From the NCBI RefSeq assembly GCF_000378765.1, contig NZ_KB905343.1:4914-68913 (forward strand): DNA of 64,000 nt, in the 5' to 3' direction. Origin of the DNA: Psychroflexus tropicus DSM 15496. GTDB lineage: Bacteria > Bacteroidota > Bacteroidia > Flavobacteriales > Flavobacteriaceae. The number at the start of each line of letters is the position of its first letter. Positions within the stretch are counted from its first letter, which is position 1. The position numbers and the translations under genes were made by a program. Below, one piece after another: positions 1-9,542 of this stretch. The notes under the pieces were generated by a model. It saw only the letters and a program-made list of their open reading frames with translations. It made no database searches and was not told where the DNA came from.

Positions 1-96
1 ACAGCCAAATCTTCTCACCAAAGACATAAAATCAGGTCAGTTGTAAACATAAAGCTAAGTATCTCAAACATTAAGTCAACTTAAATGAAAACCTAA

Positions 97-117
97 CTGC
101 CTGATGCAGTCAGGCAG
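97..117. repeat. Hairpin CTGCCTGA/TCAGGCAG upstream of lysS
   Basis: Perfect 8-bp arms (CTGCCTGA at 97-104, TCAGGCAG at 110-117) surround a 5-nt loop. An A-rich stretch follows, so it could terminate a transcript arriving from the left edge, or be a short intergenic palindrome. The rest of positions 1-202 shows no gene that I can support. Confidence 0.5.
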
Positions 118-202
118 ATTAGAAGAAAAAACAGACCAGAACATTTCTTAAAATTTACGAGCTTAAATCTTAGGATTATAAAAGAAATTGTTGGATTGTC
201 TT

Positions 203-210
203 TATCTTTG
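203..210 (+). promoter_or_regulatory. -7 promoter box of lysS (TATCTTTG)
   Basis: TATCTTTG matches the Bacteroidota -7 consensus TAnnTTTG and ends 21 nt before the lysS ATG. No clear TTTG -33 element is seen at the usual 19-21 nt spacing. Confidence 0.6.
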
Positions 211-231
211 CGGCTTTAAAATTATAGACTC

Positions 232-1923
232 ATGCAATTATCAGAACAGGAACGCGTTAGGCGAGATAAACTGGCTACCCTCAGGGAAATGGGGATTAAT
301 CCCTATCCCGCTGCTCAATTTGATTATTCTCATACCTCCAAACAGGTGAAGGAGAACTTCAAAGAGGGGGAGAAGGTCGTGGTTGCTGGTCGTCTGGTCT
401 CCCGAAGAATTCAAGGGAAAGCGTCTTTTGCGGAGTTGCAGGACGGCGAAGGTCGTATTCAGGTGTATTTCAACAGAGATGAAATCTGTACTGGAGAGGA
501 TAAAACCCTATACAACGAAGTCTATAAAAAATTGCTAGATATCGGTGATTTTATTGGGATGGAAGGGGAGTTGTTTACTACTATGGTGGGCGAGAAAACT
601 ATCAAAGTATTAGATTTTCAACTCTTGAGCAAGTCATTAAAACCATTGCCGCTGCCTAAAAAAGACAGAGAGGGGAATGAGTATGACGGCTTTCATGATG
701 CGGAGCAGCGCTACAGACAGCGTTACGCTGATTTAGCGGTGAACCCAGAGGTGAAGGAAATCTTCAAAAAACGTTCGGCTTTGTTTACAGCTATGCGAGA
801 TTTCTTCAACGCGCAAGGCTATATGGAGGTGGAGACGCCCATTTTGCAATCCATCCCAGGTGGGGCAGCGGCCCGTCCATTTATCACCCACCACAATGCT
901 TTGGATATTCCGTTGTATTTGAGAATTGCGAATGAATTGTACCTGAAACGTCTGATTGTTGGTGGGTTTGATGGCGTATATGAGTTTTCTAAAAACTTTA
1001 GAAACGAAGGTATGGACAGAACCCACAATCCAGAGTTTACAGCAATGGAAATCTATGTGTCTTACAAAGACTACAACTGGATGATGGAGTTTACCGAGAA
1101 CTTATTGGAGCATTGTGCGATGCAGGTGAACGGTACAACCAAAGCTAAATTTAAGGAGCATCACGTCGATTTTAAAGCGCCTTATAAGCGAGTGACGATG
1201 ACCGATGCTATTATAGAATTCACCGGTTTCGATATTACAGGTAAGTCAGAAGAGGAGCTGAGGAAAGCAGCTTTGGACATGGGCTTGGAAGTGGATGAAA
1301 CCATGGGCAAAGGCAAGCTGATTGACGAGATTTTTGGAGAAAAATGCGAAGGCAACTATATAGAGCCCACATTTATAACCGACTATCCTAAAGAGATGAG
1401 CCCGTTATGTAAAGAACACCGGGATAATCCAGACTTGACCGAGCGTTTCGAACTGATGGTCTGTGGTAAAGAAATCGCCAATGCGTATTCAGAATTAAAT
1501 GACCCCATAGATCAGCGTGAGCGTTTTGAAGAGCAGCTTAAATTGGCTAAGAAAGGCGATGATGAGGCGACTGAGTTTATCGATTACGATTTCTTAAGAG
1601 CTCTGGAATACGGGATGCCGCCCACCTCTGGTTTGGGTATAGGCATGGATAGATTAATCATGTTTTTAACCGATAATCCATCGATACAGGAAGTATTGTT
1701 CTTCCCACAAATGCGACCTGAAAAGAAAAAAGTAGAACTCACCGAAGAAGAAAAAGTGGTGTTGGAGTTATTGAAAAAAGAATCTCCTCAGGTTTTGGAT
1801 ACTATTAAAGCAAACTCAGAATTGAGCAATAAAAAGTGGGATAAAGCCATTAAAGGCCTAAGAAGTAAAGACCAAGCCACAGTCGACAAAACCGATGAAG
1901 GTTTGTTTGTGAAGTTGGTATAA
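232..1923 (+). CDS. lysS: Lysine--tRNA ligase, class II
   Basis: Charges tRNA-Lys with lysine in the cytoplasm. An N-terminal OB-fold anticodon-binding domain (about residues 48-140) is followed by the class II catalytic core. Motif 2 is visible as FRNEGMDRTHNPEFT near residues 256-270 and motif 3 as GLGIGMDRL near 467-475. At 563 aa it is longer than the roughly 500 aa of E. coli LysRS. The extra 65 or so residues form a charged, helical C-terminal tail after the motif 3 region; such tails are familiar in Bacteroidota LysRS. The ATG start fits the promoter 21 nt upstream. It is transcribed alone and converges on the deacetylase gene. Confidence 0.97.
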   Translation: MQLSEQERVRRDKLATLREMGINPYPAAQFDYSHTSKQVKENFKEGEKVVVAGRLVSRRIQGKASFAELQDGEGRIQVYFNRDEICTGEDKTLYNEVYKKLLDIGDFIGMEGELFTTMVGEKTIKVLDFQLLSKSLKPLPLPKKDREGNEYDGFHDAEQRYRQRYADLAVNPEVKEIFKKRSALFTAMRDFFNAQGYMEVETPILQSIPGGAAARPFITHHNALDIPLYLRIANELYLKRLIVGGFDGVYEFSKNFRNEGMDRTHNPEFTAMEIYVSYKDYNWMMEFTENLLEHCAMQVNGTTKAKFKEHHVDFKAPYKRVTMTDAIIEFTGFDITGKSEEELRKAALDMGLEVDETMGKGKLIDEIFGEKCEGNYIEPTFITDYPKEMSPLCKEHRDNPDLTERFELMVCGKEIANAYSELNDPIDQRERFEEQLKLAKKGDDEATEFIDYDFLRALEYGMPPTSGLGIGMDRLIMFLTDNPSIQEVLFFPQMRPEKKKVELTEEEKVVLELLKKESPQVLDTIKANSELSNKKWDKAIKGLRSKDQATVDKTDEGLFVKLV

Positions 1924-1934
1924 GCATAATTTAG

Positions 1935-1997
1935 CTTTGTGGTCTTGGTGTCTCCGTGGTAAAGTTTGTATCACGGAGGCACGGAGAACACTGAGAG
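1935..1997. repeat. Inverted repeat built of degenerate 8-nt units, no cargo gene
   Basis: The left arm (1935-1960) and the reverse complement of the right arm (1970-1997) match at about 19 of 26 positions. The inner core CTCCGTG/CACGGAG is perfect, with a loop of about 13 nt around it. The left arm reads as three related octamers (CTTTGTGG, TCTTGGTG, TCTCCGTG). It lies between the convergent lysS and deacetylase genes and may serve as a terminator. Its build resembles the arms that flank the small genes in the paa cluster. Confidence 0.6.
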
Positions 1998-2014
1998 TTT
2001 AACCGAATAATTTT

Positions 2015-2632
2015 CTATAGCTCAATCTTTTTAAACTCATAATCTTTATACGTTTCCAGCGTTTTCTCCAAAGCAAATTTCATGTTAGTCTCCGCTTTTA
2101 AACTGTCATGAAATACGACAATGCTTCCTGGTTGCGCCTGACTTTTAATTCTTTGGTAACATTGTTCTTTAGACAAACCAGCCTTATAATCTTTACTGAT
2201 GATGCTCCACATTATGATCTCCTGATTCTGCTCTAAGATCGCTTTGGCCTGAGCTGAGGTGCACTTTCCGTAGGGAGGCCTAAAAAGATTGGATTCCGTA
2301 TACTTAGATTTTATAACCTCCTGACAGCGCTTCACGTCTTTTATGTAGCTCTTGGTTGAAGATTTCCAGCCATTACTGTGATGAAATGTGTGGTTACCTA
2401 TGGCATGGCCCTCTGCAATGATTTGTTTAAACAACTCAGGGTGCTTTCTGATGTTATCTCCTATGCAGAAAAAAGTGGCTTTGGCTTTATGATTTCTTAA
2501 GGTTTCCAGGACCCAGGGAGTGACTTCCGGAATTGGACCATCATCAAAAGTGAGGAACAGTTCTTTTTTTTCAGTGGAAATGTTCCACACCCTTTTTGGA
2601 AAGATCCACTTTATAAATGCATTGGAGTTCAA
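2015..2632 (-). CDS. Polysaccharide deacetylase (NodB homology domain)
   Basis: Carbohydrate esterase family 4-type enzyme, expected to remove N-acetyl groups from a cell-surface or wall glycan. All NodB motifs are present: TFDDGP (residues 28-33, catalytic and metal Asp), HTFHH (81-85, metal His), RPPYG (118-122) and a late HD pair (175-176). The 205 aa make a bare catalytic domain. No clear signal peptide is visible, so the cellular location is open. Its start lies only 6 nt after the stop of the DUF2723 gene, so the two are probably one operon. The exact glycan substrate cannot be read from sequence. Confidence 0.9.
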   Translation of the reverse strand: MNSNAFIKWIFPKRVWNISTEKKELFLTFDDGPIPEVTPWVLETLRNHKAKATFFCIGDNIRKHPELFKQIIAEGHAIGNHTFHHSNGWKSSTKSYIKDVKRCQEVIKSKYTESNLFRPPYGKCTSAQAKAILEQNQEIIMWSIISKDYKAGLSKEQCYQRIKSQAQPGSIVVFHDSLKAETNMKFALEKTLETYKDYEFKKIEL

Positions 2633-2638
2633 TTTGGT

Positions 2639-5600
2639 TTAAGGATTAGGAATTTGATCGGGTGAGAGTAAATCTTCTACCGTGTCTTTTTCAGTTTTTT
2701 GTAGTTCTTCTTCTCCAAGCTCGTCCAACAACTCCTGGTCAACACGATCGGCATCCGAATCCTGATAGAAATGGCTGAATTTCTCCAGATAAGTATTGAA
2801 TTCTGATGCCTTTTCTTTCACCAATTCGTTATCCTGATGTATGATCAAAATATCGACCAGACTTCTGTATTTTTCGATTTCGGTAAAAATTTCATCAGCA
2901 TTGTCGATTTGCTCTTCATAGGACATACCAGCATAATAGGTAAGCCATTCCTGATAATTGGTAGCCAGTTGATTCCAAATGGTTCTGGCTTTTTCATCTT
3001 TACCAATTTGATAATATCCAGTGACAAATGGTTCTACTAATTGATAATACTTGTAATGTTTCACTGGGATATGTTTCATACCTAAATCAAGCACATCTTC
3101 AGCCTTTTTAAACTTATTGGATTTAATCAGCTTATCAGCCAACCGAGCCAAATTGCTTCTGTAAGTGATGGCATTCTTTCTGGTTTCAGGATCATGATAA
3201 ATATCATCGCTCCCGCTATTGCCCCATTCCCAGTTCATCACGATATCATACATTTTATCTTCATTTATTCGACCCATATCGAAAGGATTCTTAGGGTCAA
3301 CAGGAGTTTTAATGGGCACCAGTTTATAAGTGACGCCTTCTAGCTGTAAGTAATCTTTCATCCAGAGGTAATCCTCATCTCTAAAGCTACCACCTGTGAA
3401 GTAAATTGGTCGTTCCCAATCGTTATTCGCCAGCAGGTCTAACATCATCAGATTAGGTTTATACACCAGATTGTCTTCTAGGGTGATGTAGATGTTGTCT
3501 TCGATGAGATCTGCAAGTTCAGCTTCTAGAATACCGTTGTTTAAAACTTTTTGCTTATCAACCGGAACTTTTAAGTTTTTTGTTGGAAAGGTATTGACGA
3601 CCTGACCGCTTTGAAGTTCAGCTTTGGTGGTCTCGTTATCACTTTTTATATACTGGATGAATTTACCTATTTCTAGAGTATCAGATATTCTTGGATCTTT
3701 CTGAAACCATACAGCATCATTCGTTCCATACTTATAATCGTCGTGAACCAGAGTCGTTTTAATAGGTTCACTTTCGTAAGCCTTACGTCTCATCTGGTCG
3801 ATGTACCAGTCGGTGGCAAATAAACTCGTGTTGATGGTTCTTACATCGGTTCTATAGCCTTCAATTTCCTGCGCGTACCAAAGCGCAAAAGTGTCATTAT
3901 CACCAATAGTGAACAGGATAGCGTTTTCGTCTACCGAGTCTAGATACTTTTTGGCCATAGCTAGCGTCGTGTACTTGCCAGATCGGTCATGATCGTCCCA
4001 GTTTTCTGAGGCCATTAGTGTTGGAACTGCTAGTAAGCAGGCTATACCAACCACAGGCGCAACAATTTTAGGACTTAAGTAGGCCTTTAGGTAATGAAAT
4101 AAGGCATAAACACCCAGCCCAATCCAAATGGCAAAAACATAAAAAGAGCCTACCAAAGCATAATCACGTTCTCTGGGTTCGAATGGTCGTTCGTTGAGGT
4201 ATATCTTTAAGGCGATACCTGTGAATAAGAAAAACACGGTAAGCACCCAAAAGCGCTTTACATCTTTAGAAGCATGAAAAAATAAACCAATGAGGCCTAA
4301 AATGAGAGGTAGAAAATAATAAGTGTTTCTTGCTTTATTTTCAGCTAAATCTGACGGTAGAATGTCCTGAGAGCCCAATCGATTTTCGTCTACGAAATCA
4401 ATTCCACTCAACCAATTGCCTTCAAAGGTTCCGTATTTACCCTGCTCATCGTTTTGGCGACCAACGAAATTCCACATAAAGTACCTCCAATACATATAGC
4501 CCATCTGAAACTCAAACAGATAATTGATATTGGAAGCGGTTGAGGGTTTTTGTATGTCCAGGTATTGGTTAAATCGCTTTAGGAAGCTAATGTAGCCGTC
4601 TGAAGAGACTTCACCCTGACTATAATCGGATCTAAAGGTATTCACGATAGAGACCAGTTCCTGTTCGCCTCGGTATTCGGGTTTGATAGAAAATTCAAGA
4701 GGTCCTGTAAACATCATGTAGTTGGAGGCGTGTTGCGTACTCCACATTCTGGGCAGAAATGTTTTATGTTTAGCGTCAGAATTCTGTTTCGCGTTTTTAT
4801 AATCGTTGATGATCACGTATTCCCCTTTTTCTTCATCCTTTTCGTAGATAGGATCTTCATCCAGGTAAGGATTATCTGGGTCTAAACCAGCAAATAGCTC
4901 GGTAAACTGAGGGCCATAAAACAAATGAGTTTCTGGGTATTGATCCCTATTATAGTAGGCCAGCAGTTGCTGCGCACTACTAGGGTTATTTTCATTGATG
5001 ACCGTGCCTGCATTGGCTCGAATAGGTAGCATGATCCAACTGGAAAAACCGATAAAGACGAAAAGAACACAAAGCAAAACCGTGTTGATGTGGATATAAT
5101 TTTTCTTTCGCGTATAACGCAGTCCAAAGTAAAAGATAGCAATTGCAACCAGACCTGCTATGATGGTTCCAGAATTGAATGGCAAGCCAATACTGTTGAC
5201 AAAAAACACTTCCATTTTCGCAAAAAAGGTAAGCGAGTAGGGGAGTAACAGTTTGAATATAAAGAGTAGAATACCAACTACAATAAGATTGGCTGCAATA
5301 AAATTTTTAACGGTAATGGTCTTATAGTTTTTGAAATAATAGAGGAAGCCAATAGCTGGTATTGTTAGCAATCCCATAAAATGCACGCCAAAGGAGAGTC
5401 CAACAATAAGAGAAATAAGAATCAACCTGCGATTACCTCTAGGTTTGTGCATATCTCGTTCCCAGAGCAGTCCTACATAAAACATGGCAGCCATAATACA
5501 AGCAGCCATAGCATAAACCTCTGCTTCTACAGCACTAAACCAAAAACTATCGGTAAAGGTGAAGGTGAGTGCCCCTACCAAGCTGCTGGCGAGTATAGCC

Positions 5601-5956
5601 ATGTCTGAAGCTTTGGATTTCACTTCTATAGTCTTCGTTAGTTTTTTGAGCAATAAGGTGATAGACCAAAACATAAATAAAATGGCGAAAGCACTGGATA
5701 CGCCAGACATCAAATTCACCATAAAAGCAATCTGACTTTCATCGGAAGCAAACATAGAGAAAAAAGCACCAAAGATTTGATAAAAAGGAGCGCCAGGGGG
5801 GTGGCCTACCTGAAGTTTTGCAGAGGTAGCGATATACTCTCCTGCATCCCAAAAACTCGCTGTTGGCTCAGCTGTGAGATAGTATGTGATGAAGGCTACT
5901 AAAAAGGCAAACCAGCCTATTAGTTTATTCCAAAGAGAAAAGACGTGCTTAGACAT
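2639..5956 (-). CDS. DUF2723 family multi-pass membrane protein (GT117-like)
   Basis: Large polytopic inner-membrane protein (1105 aa), typical of Bacteroidota. The N-terminal third holds many hydrophobic helices and the family signature region after the first helix (YLTAEPTASFWDAGEYI, then VGHPPGAPFYQIFGA). A second group of helices lies around residues 550-650. The last 450 residues are soluble and end in an acidic, helical, TPR-like tail. DUF2723 proteins are classed with GT-C glycosyltransferases and suspected of protein or lipid O-glycosylation. The linked deacetylase fits a role in surface glycan metabolism. Substrate and acceptor are unknown. Confidence 0.88.
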   Translation of the reverse strand: MSKHVFSLWNKLIGWFAFLVAFITYYLTAEPTASFWDAGEYIATSAKLQVGHPPGAPFYQIFGAFFSMFASDESQIAFMVNLMSGVSSAFAILFMFWSITLLLKKLTKTIEVKSKASDMAILASSLVGALTFTFTDSFWFSAVEAEVYAMAACIMAAMFYVGLLWERDMHKPRGNRRLILISLIVGLSFGVHFMGLLTIPAIGFLYYFKNYKTITVKNFIAANLIVVGILLFIFKLLLPYSLTFFAKMEVFFVNSIGLPFNSGTIIAGLVAIAIFYFGLRYTRKKNYIHINTVLLCVLFVFIGFSSWIMLPIRANAGTVINENNPSSAQQLLAYYNRDQYPETHLFYGPQFTELFAGLDPDNPYLDEDPIYEKDEEKGEYVIINDYKNAKQNSDAKHKTFLPRMWSTQHASNYMMFTGPLEFSIKPEYRGEQELVSIVNTFRSDYSQGEVSSDGYISFLKRFNQYLDIQKPSTASNINYLFEFQMGYMYWRYFMWNFVGRQNDEQGKYGTFEGNWLSGIDFVDENRLGSQDILPSDLAENKARNTYYFLPLILGLIGLFFHASKDVKRFWVLTVFFLFTGIALKIYLNERPFEPRERDYALVGSFYVFAIWIGLGVYALFHYLKAYLSPKIVAPVVGIACLLAVPTLMASENWDDHDRSGKYTTLAMAKKYLDSVDENAILFTIGDNDTFALWYAQEIEGYRTDVRTINTSLFATDWYIDQMRRKAYESEPIKTTLVHDDYKYGTNDAVWFQKDPRISDTLEIGKFIQYIKSDNETTKAELQSGQVVNTFPTKNLKVPVDKQKVLNNGILEAELADLIEDNIYITLEDNLVYKPNLMMLDLLANNDWERPIYFTGGSFRDEDYLWMKDYLQLEGVTYKLVPIKTPVDPKNPFDMGRINEDKMYDIVMNWEWGNSGSDDIYHDPETRKNAITYRSNLARLADKLIKSNKFKKAEDVLDLGMKHIPVKHYKYYQLVEPFVTGYYQIGKDEKARTIWNQLATNYQEWLTYYAGMSYEEQIDNADEIFTEIEKYRSLVDILIIHQDNELVKEKASEFNTYLEKFSHFYQDSDADRVDQELLDELGEEELQKTEKDTVEDLLSPDQIPNP

Positions 5957-6072
5957 TAAAAAAATTTTGAACGAAAATAAACAATTATCAAATCTTACAA
6001 ACGATCAGTTTTGATTAATATTGGAGCGTTTTTTCCAAAGAAGAATTTTATAAAATAATTTTTTAAAAAGGG

Positions 6073-6103
6073 TTTGCTCATATAAAAGTTAGTTTTATAT
6101 TTG
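6073..6103 (+). promoter_or_regulatory. Promoter of tRNA-Gln (TTTG, 19 nt, TATATTTG)
   Basis: A -33 TTTG (6073-6076) and a -7 TATATTTG (6096-6103) are separated by 19 nt, the consensus layout for Bacteroidota sigma-A promoters. The -7 box ends 15 nt before the tRNA. Confidence 0.8.
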
Positions 6104-6118
6104 CACTCCAATAATTAT

Positions 6119-6191
6119 TGGCCTATGGTGTAACTGGCAACACGTCTGGTTTTGGTCCAGAAGAGTCTAGGTTCGAGCCCTAGTAGGCCAA
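6119..6191 (+). tRNA. tRNA-Gln (anticodon TTG)
   Basis: A complete cloverleaf can be folded by eye. The acceptor stem TGGCCTA pairs with TAGGCCA, followed by discriminator A. The D stem is GTGT/ACAC. The anticodon stem TCTGG/CCAGA encloses loop TTTTGGT, giving anticodon TTG for codon CAA. The T stem CTAGG/CCTAG encloses TTCGAGC. The CCA end is not encoded, as expected in many Bacteroidota. The U1-A72 start is usual for tRNA-Gln. It stands alone with its own promoter and terminator. Confidence 0.97.
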
Positions 6192-6200
6192 CTTTATTCT

Positions 6201-6237
6201 AATCCGATTTCTTAATTGAAATCGGATTTTTTTATTT
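6201..6237 (+). terminator. Intrinsic terminator after tRNA-Gln
   Basis: Eleven-bp stem AATCCGATTTC/GAAATCGGATT with a 6-nt loop and a run of T, 10 nt after the tRNA. Confidence 0.88.
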
Positions 6238-6655
6238 TTATTATAGTGTTTTATGGGCGAGAACCTGCCCGTCCGTTTAGGTGTGGTTTATCCTGAGTCT
6301 CGAAAATTGTCGGGATCGAAGTGAGCCCTATCTGCCAAACCGTTTTCATAGTTTGGGTAAGCTATTTAATTTAATGGGTTTTGATCGAAATTAACTTTTA
6401 GAGATGATATCATCTTTCATTTAGTGTCATGAAAATGTACAACTCAGTTATTCATTCTGACTTTATAGGAGATTTTGAATTTAAAGATTTGAGGAAATAT
6501 GATATCACAAATAAAAAGCTGACCTACAAGATCAGCTTTTTTTGTGTTTGACTATTCAAACTTAGGATGAAAAGCATAATAGATAATATTTTTATGCCAT
6601 TTGTCAAAATTACTTCAAATCCTTCGCTCAGTCAATACCTGCTATTAGGTACTAA
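6238..6655. other. Intergenic stretch with one terminator-like hairpin, no gene
   Basis: No supported gene. A hairpin AAAAGCTGA/TCAGCTTTT with a T run lies at 6513-6541 and could stop plus-strand transcription. The segment around 6255-6330 has short GC-richer patches, such as GGGCGAGAACCTGCCC, that look like decayed intergenic repeats. A 37-codon reading frame from 6429 runs into the hairpin and is not credible. Confidence 0.5.
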
Positions 6656-6690
6656 AACAAAAAAAAGCTCCATAAAAATTATGGAGCTTA
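6656..6690 (-). terminator. Terminator of the rimP-nusA-infB operon
   Basis: Ten-bp stem AGCTCCATAA/TTATGGAGCT with a 3-nt loop. On the minus strand it is followed by an eight-T run, about 25 nt beyond the infB stop. Confidence 0.88.
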
Positions 6691-6712
6691 TAGTGTTGGT
6701 ATTGATCAAGTC

Positions 6713-9487
6713 TTATTTTAACTTTTTCTTGACTTCTACTTCCTGGAATGCTTCTAAGATGTCACCTTCCTTGATATCATTGTAGTTTTTCAACTGCATA
6801 CCGCAGTCATAACCTTTCGAAACTTCTTTCACATCGTCTTTAAATCGTTTTAAAGAGGTTAGTGCCCCTGTGTGAATTACAATTCCGTCTCGAATCAATC
6901 GAATTCCTGAATTCCTGTAGATTTTACCTGTCAATACCATACAACCAGCAATGGTTCCAATTTTAGAAATCTTGAAGGTTTCACGTATTTCTGCAGTACC
7001 AGTGATTTCTTCCTTCAGCTCAGGAGATAACATGCCTTCCATCGCGTCTTTGATATCGTTAATCGCATCGTAGATAATGGAGTACATTCTGATATCGATT
7101 TCTTCATTATCTGCTAATGTTCTAGCATTTCCAGCTGGACGGACATTAAATCCGATGATAACAGCTTCGGATGCTGAGGCAAGTAGCACATCACTTTCTG
7201 TAATTGCTCCAACACCCCTGTGTATGATATTTACCTGAATTTCTTCGGTAGATAATTTTTGTAAACTGTCGGTTAAGGCTTCTACAGAACCATCCACATC
7301 CGCTTTAAGAATAATATTGAGTTCTTTAAAGTCTCCTAAGGCAATACGTCTTCCAATTTCATCAAGTGTAATGTGTTTCTGTGTTCTCACACTTTGTTCA
7401 CGCTGCAACTGATTTCTTTTGGAGGCAATATCTTTAGCTTCACGCTCATCCTGCATGACCTGGAAGGTGTCACCTGCCTGTGGTGCTCCGTCTAAACCTA
7501 AGATAGATACCGGAGTAGAAGGACCAGCTTCTTTAATTTTATTGCCACGCTCATCCTGCATAGCTTTTATCTTACCACTGGTTGTTCCGGCTAAGACGTA
7601 ATCACCAATCTTTAAAGTACCTGTTTGTACTAAAATTGTAGAGACATAACCACGGCCTTTATCTAAGTAGGCTTCTACAACGCTACCTTTAGCCAATCGA
7701 TCTGGATTAGCCTGTAGATCCAATAATTCTGCTTCCAGCAGTACTTTTTCTAGCAATTCTGGTACACCTGTACCATTTTTGGCTGAGATTTCCTGAGATT
7801 GAACTTTACCACCCCAATCTTCAACTAGAAGATTCATATTGGCTAAGGATTCTTTGATTTTATCCACATTGGCAGTAGGTAAATCTACTTTATTGATAGC
7901 GAATACAATCGGAACCCCTGCAGCCTGAGCATGAGAAATTGCTTCTTTAGTTTGTGGCATTACATCGTCATCTGCAGCGATAACAATAATGGCAATGTCA
8001 GTCACCTGAGCTCCTCTGGCTCTCATCGCCGTAAAGGCTTCGTGACCAGGAGTATCCAGGAATGAGATAGTTTCACCTGTTCCTATCTTAACACTATAAG
8101 CACCAATGTGCTGAGTAATTCCTCCAGATTCCCCGGCTATAACGTTCTCCTCTCTAATATGGTCAAGTAAAGAGGTTTTACCATGATCGACGTGTCCCAT
8201 AACGGTTACGATAGGCGCACGTGGTTTAAGATCTTCAGGATTATCCTGAATCTCTTCTTTTTCATCTTCGACCTCTGCACTTACGAATTCCACATCATAA
8301 CCAAATTCTTCTGCAACAACACTTAAGGTTTCTGCATCTAGTCTTTGGTTCATAGTAACCATCATGCCAAGAGACATACAGGCTGAGATAATTTTGGTCA
8401 CAGGTACATCCATCATTGTAGCGACTTCACTTACACTAACGAATTCCGTAACCTTTAAAGTTTTACTTTCTCTTTCTTGCTGATCAAGATCTTCCTGAGA
8501 ACGTTGTTTATGTTGATCTCTTTTATCTCTTCTGTACTTGGCACCTTTCTTACCTGAAGATCGACCTTGAAGTTTTTCTAAGGTCTCTCTCACTTGTTTT
8601 TGTACTTCTTCTGGAGTTGGCTCTTCTTTTTGAACCGGCTTGGCACCTCGTCTTGAAGACTTTTGACCTCCGCGTTTTGCGCCAGACTTATTGCCTCCAG
8701 AGGAAGTGTTGGTCTTGGAAATACGCTTACGCTTACGTCTACGAGAAGCGGCTTCTTTTTCCTTTTCTTTCTCTTTTTCCTTTTTGGTAGGTGTTTTTTT
8801 GAATTGATTTAAATCAATTTTTTCACCGGTGAAGTTAGGTCCAGAGAGCTTGGTATATTGTGTCTCATGCTTAACTTCTTCTTCAGTTTTTTCGTCCTCT
8901 TCTTTTTCTTTTGGCTTGCTTTCTGTTGCCTTGGAAGTTTCTTTTGAAGTAGGAGTAGCTGGTTTTGAAGACTTTTCAGGTTGCTCGGATGCTTTTTTGC
9001 TTTCTTTTTTCTTCTTTTTCTTGTCATCCTCAAGCTCAATCTTCCCAACTTGTTTTAAGCCAGAAATCTTGGACTTTGTCCTAACAGTTTCTTCTTGTTG
9101 TTCTGCAGCTTTCTGTGATTCTTCAGCCTTTTTCTCCTTTTCCTGAGCTTTAGCTTTTTCTGCTTCAGCTTTCTTTTTATTTTCCTCGGCTTCGCGTTCT
9201 TTTCTGGCCTCCTCTTCTTTTTTCTTTTCAAGCTCCTGCTCCCTAGCAAGACGCAACTCTTCCTTCTCTTTCTTGCGCTCTTCACTTACTTCTTTAGAAG
9301 CTACTTTTTTACTTTTATCAGTTTCAAATTTATCTGATAAAACCTCGTAAACTTCAGAAGAAATCTTAGTGGTAGGTCTTGCTTCAATCTCGTAGCCTTG
9401 AGAATTTAAATATTCCACGGCACGATCCAGCGAAATATTAAATTCTCTCAGTACTTTATTTAATCTTGTTTGTTTTGATTCAGCCAT
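6713..9487 (-). CDS. infB: Translation initiation factor IF-2
   Basis: GTPase that places initiator tRNA on the 30S subunit and promotes subunit joining. An N-terminal IF2_N helix region (about residues 1-60) is followed by a very long, charged, low-complexity Lys/Glu linker (about 60-350). A second IF2_N segment comes next, then the G domain with P-loop GHVDHGKTS near residue 430, DTPGHEAF near 475 and NKVD near 530. Domains II-IV end with the fMet-tRNA-binding part. At 924 aa it matches the long IF-2 of Flavobacteriia. It is the last gene of rimP-nusA-infB, 55 nt after nusA. Confidence 0.97.
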   Translation of the reverse strand: MAESKQTRLNKVLREFNISLDRAVEYLNSQGYEIEARPTTKISSEVYEVLSDKFETDKSKKVASKEVSEERKKEKEELRLAREQELEKKKEEEARKEREAEENKKKAEAEKAKAQEKEKKAEESQKAAEQQEETVRTKSKISGLKQVGKIELEDDKKKKKKESKKASEQPEKSSKPATPTSKETSKATESKPKEKEEDEKTEEEVKHETQYTKLSGPNFTGEKIDLNQFKKTPTKKEKEKEKEKEAASRRRKRKRISKTNTSSGGNKSGAKRGGQKSSRRGAKPVQKEEPTPEEVQKQVRETLEKLQGRSSGKKGAKYRRDKRDQHKQRSQEDLDQQERESKTLKVTEFVSVSEVATMMDVPVTKIISACMSLGMMVTMNQRLDAETLSVVAEEFGYDVEFVSAEVEDEKEEIQDNPEDLKPRAPIVTVMGHVDHGKTSLLDHIREENVIAGESGGITQHIGAYSVKIGTGETISFLDTPGHEAFTAMRARGAQVTDIAIIVIAADDDVMPQTKEAISHAQAAGVPIVFAINKVDLPTANVDKIKESLANMNLLVEDWGGKVQSQEISAKNGTGVPELLEKVLLEAELLDLQANPDRLAKGSVVEAYLDKGRGYVSTILVQTGTLKIGDYVLAGTTSGKIKAMQDERGNKIKEAGPSTPVSILGLDGAPQAGDTFQVMQDEREAKDIASKRNQLQREQSVRTQKHITLDEIGRRIALGDFKELNIILKADVDGSVEALTDSLQKLSTEEIQVNIIHRGVGAITESDVLLASASEAVIIGFNVRPAGNARTLADNEEIDIRMYSIIYDAINDIKDAMEGMLSPELKEEITGTAEIRETFKISKIGTIAGCMVLTGKIYRNSGIRLIRDGIVIHTGALTSLKRFKDDVKEVSKGYDCGMQLKNYNDIKEGDILEAFQEVEVKKKLK

Positions 9488-9542
9488 AAATTGCCTTAAA
9501 TATTACCTCTTATATATTGTTACAAAGATGAGTTTAATTAAT

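Noticed and set aside
6429-6550. Small plus-strand frame of about 40 codons after tRNA-Gln
   Set aside because: It runs straight through a terminator hairpin and shows no recognisable protein pattern.
8809-9285. Lys- and Ser-rich frames overlapping infB on both strands
   Set aside because: They are shadows of the low-complexity Lys/Glu linker of IF-2.
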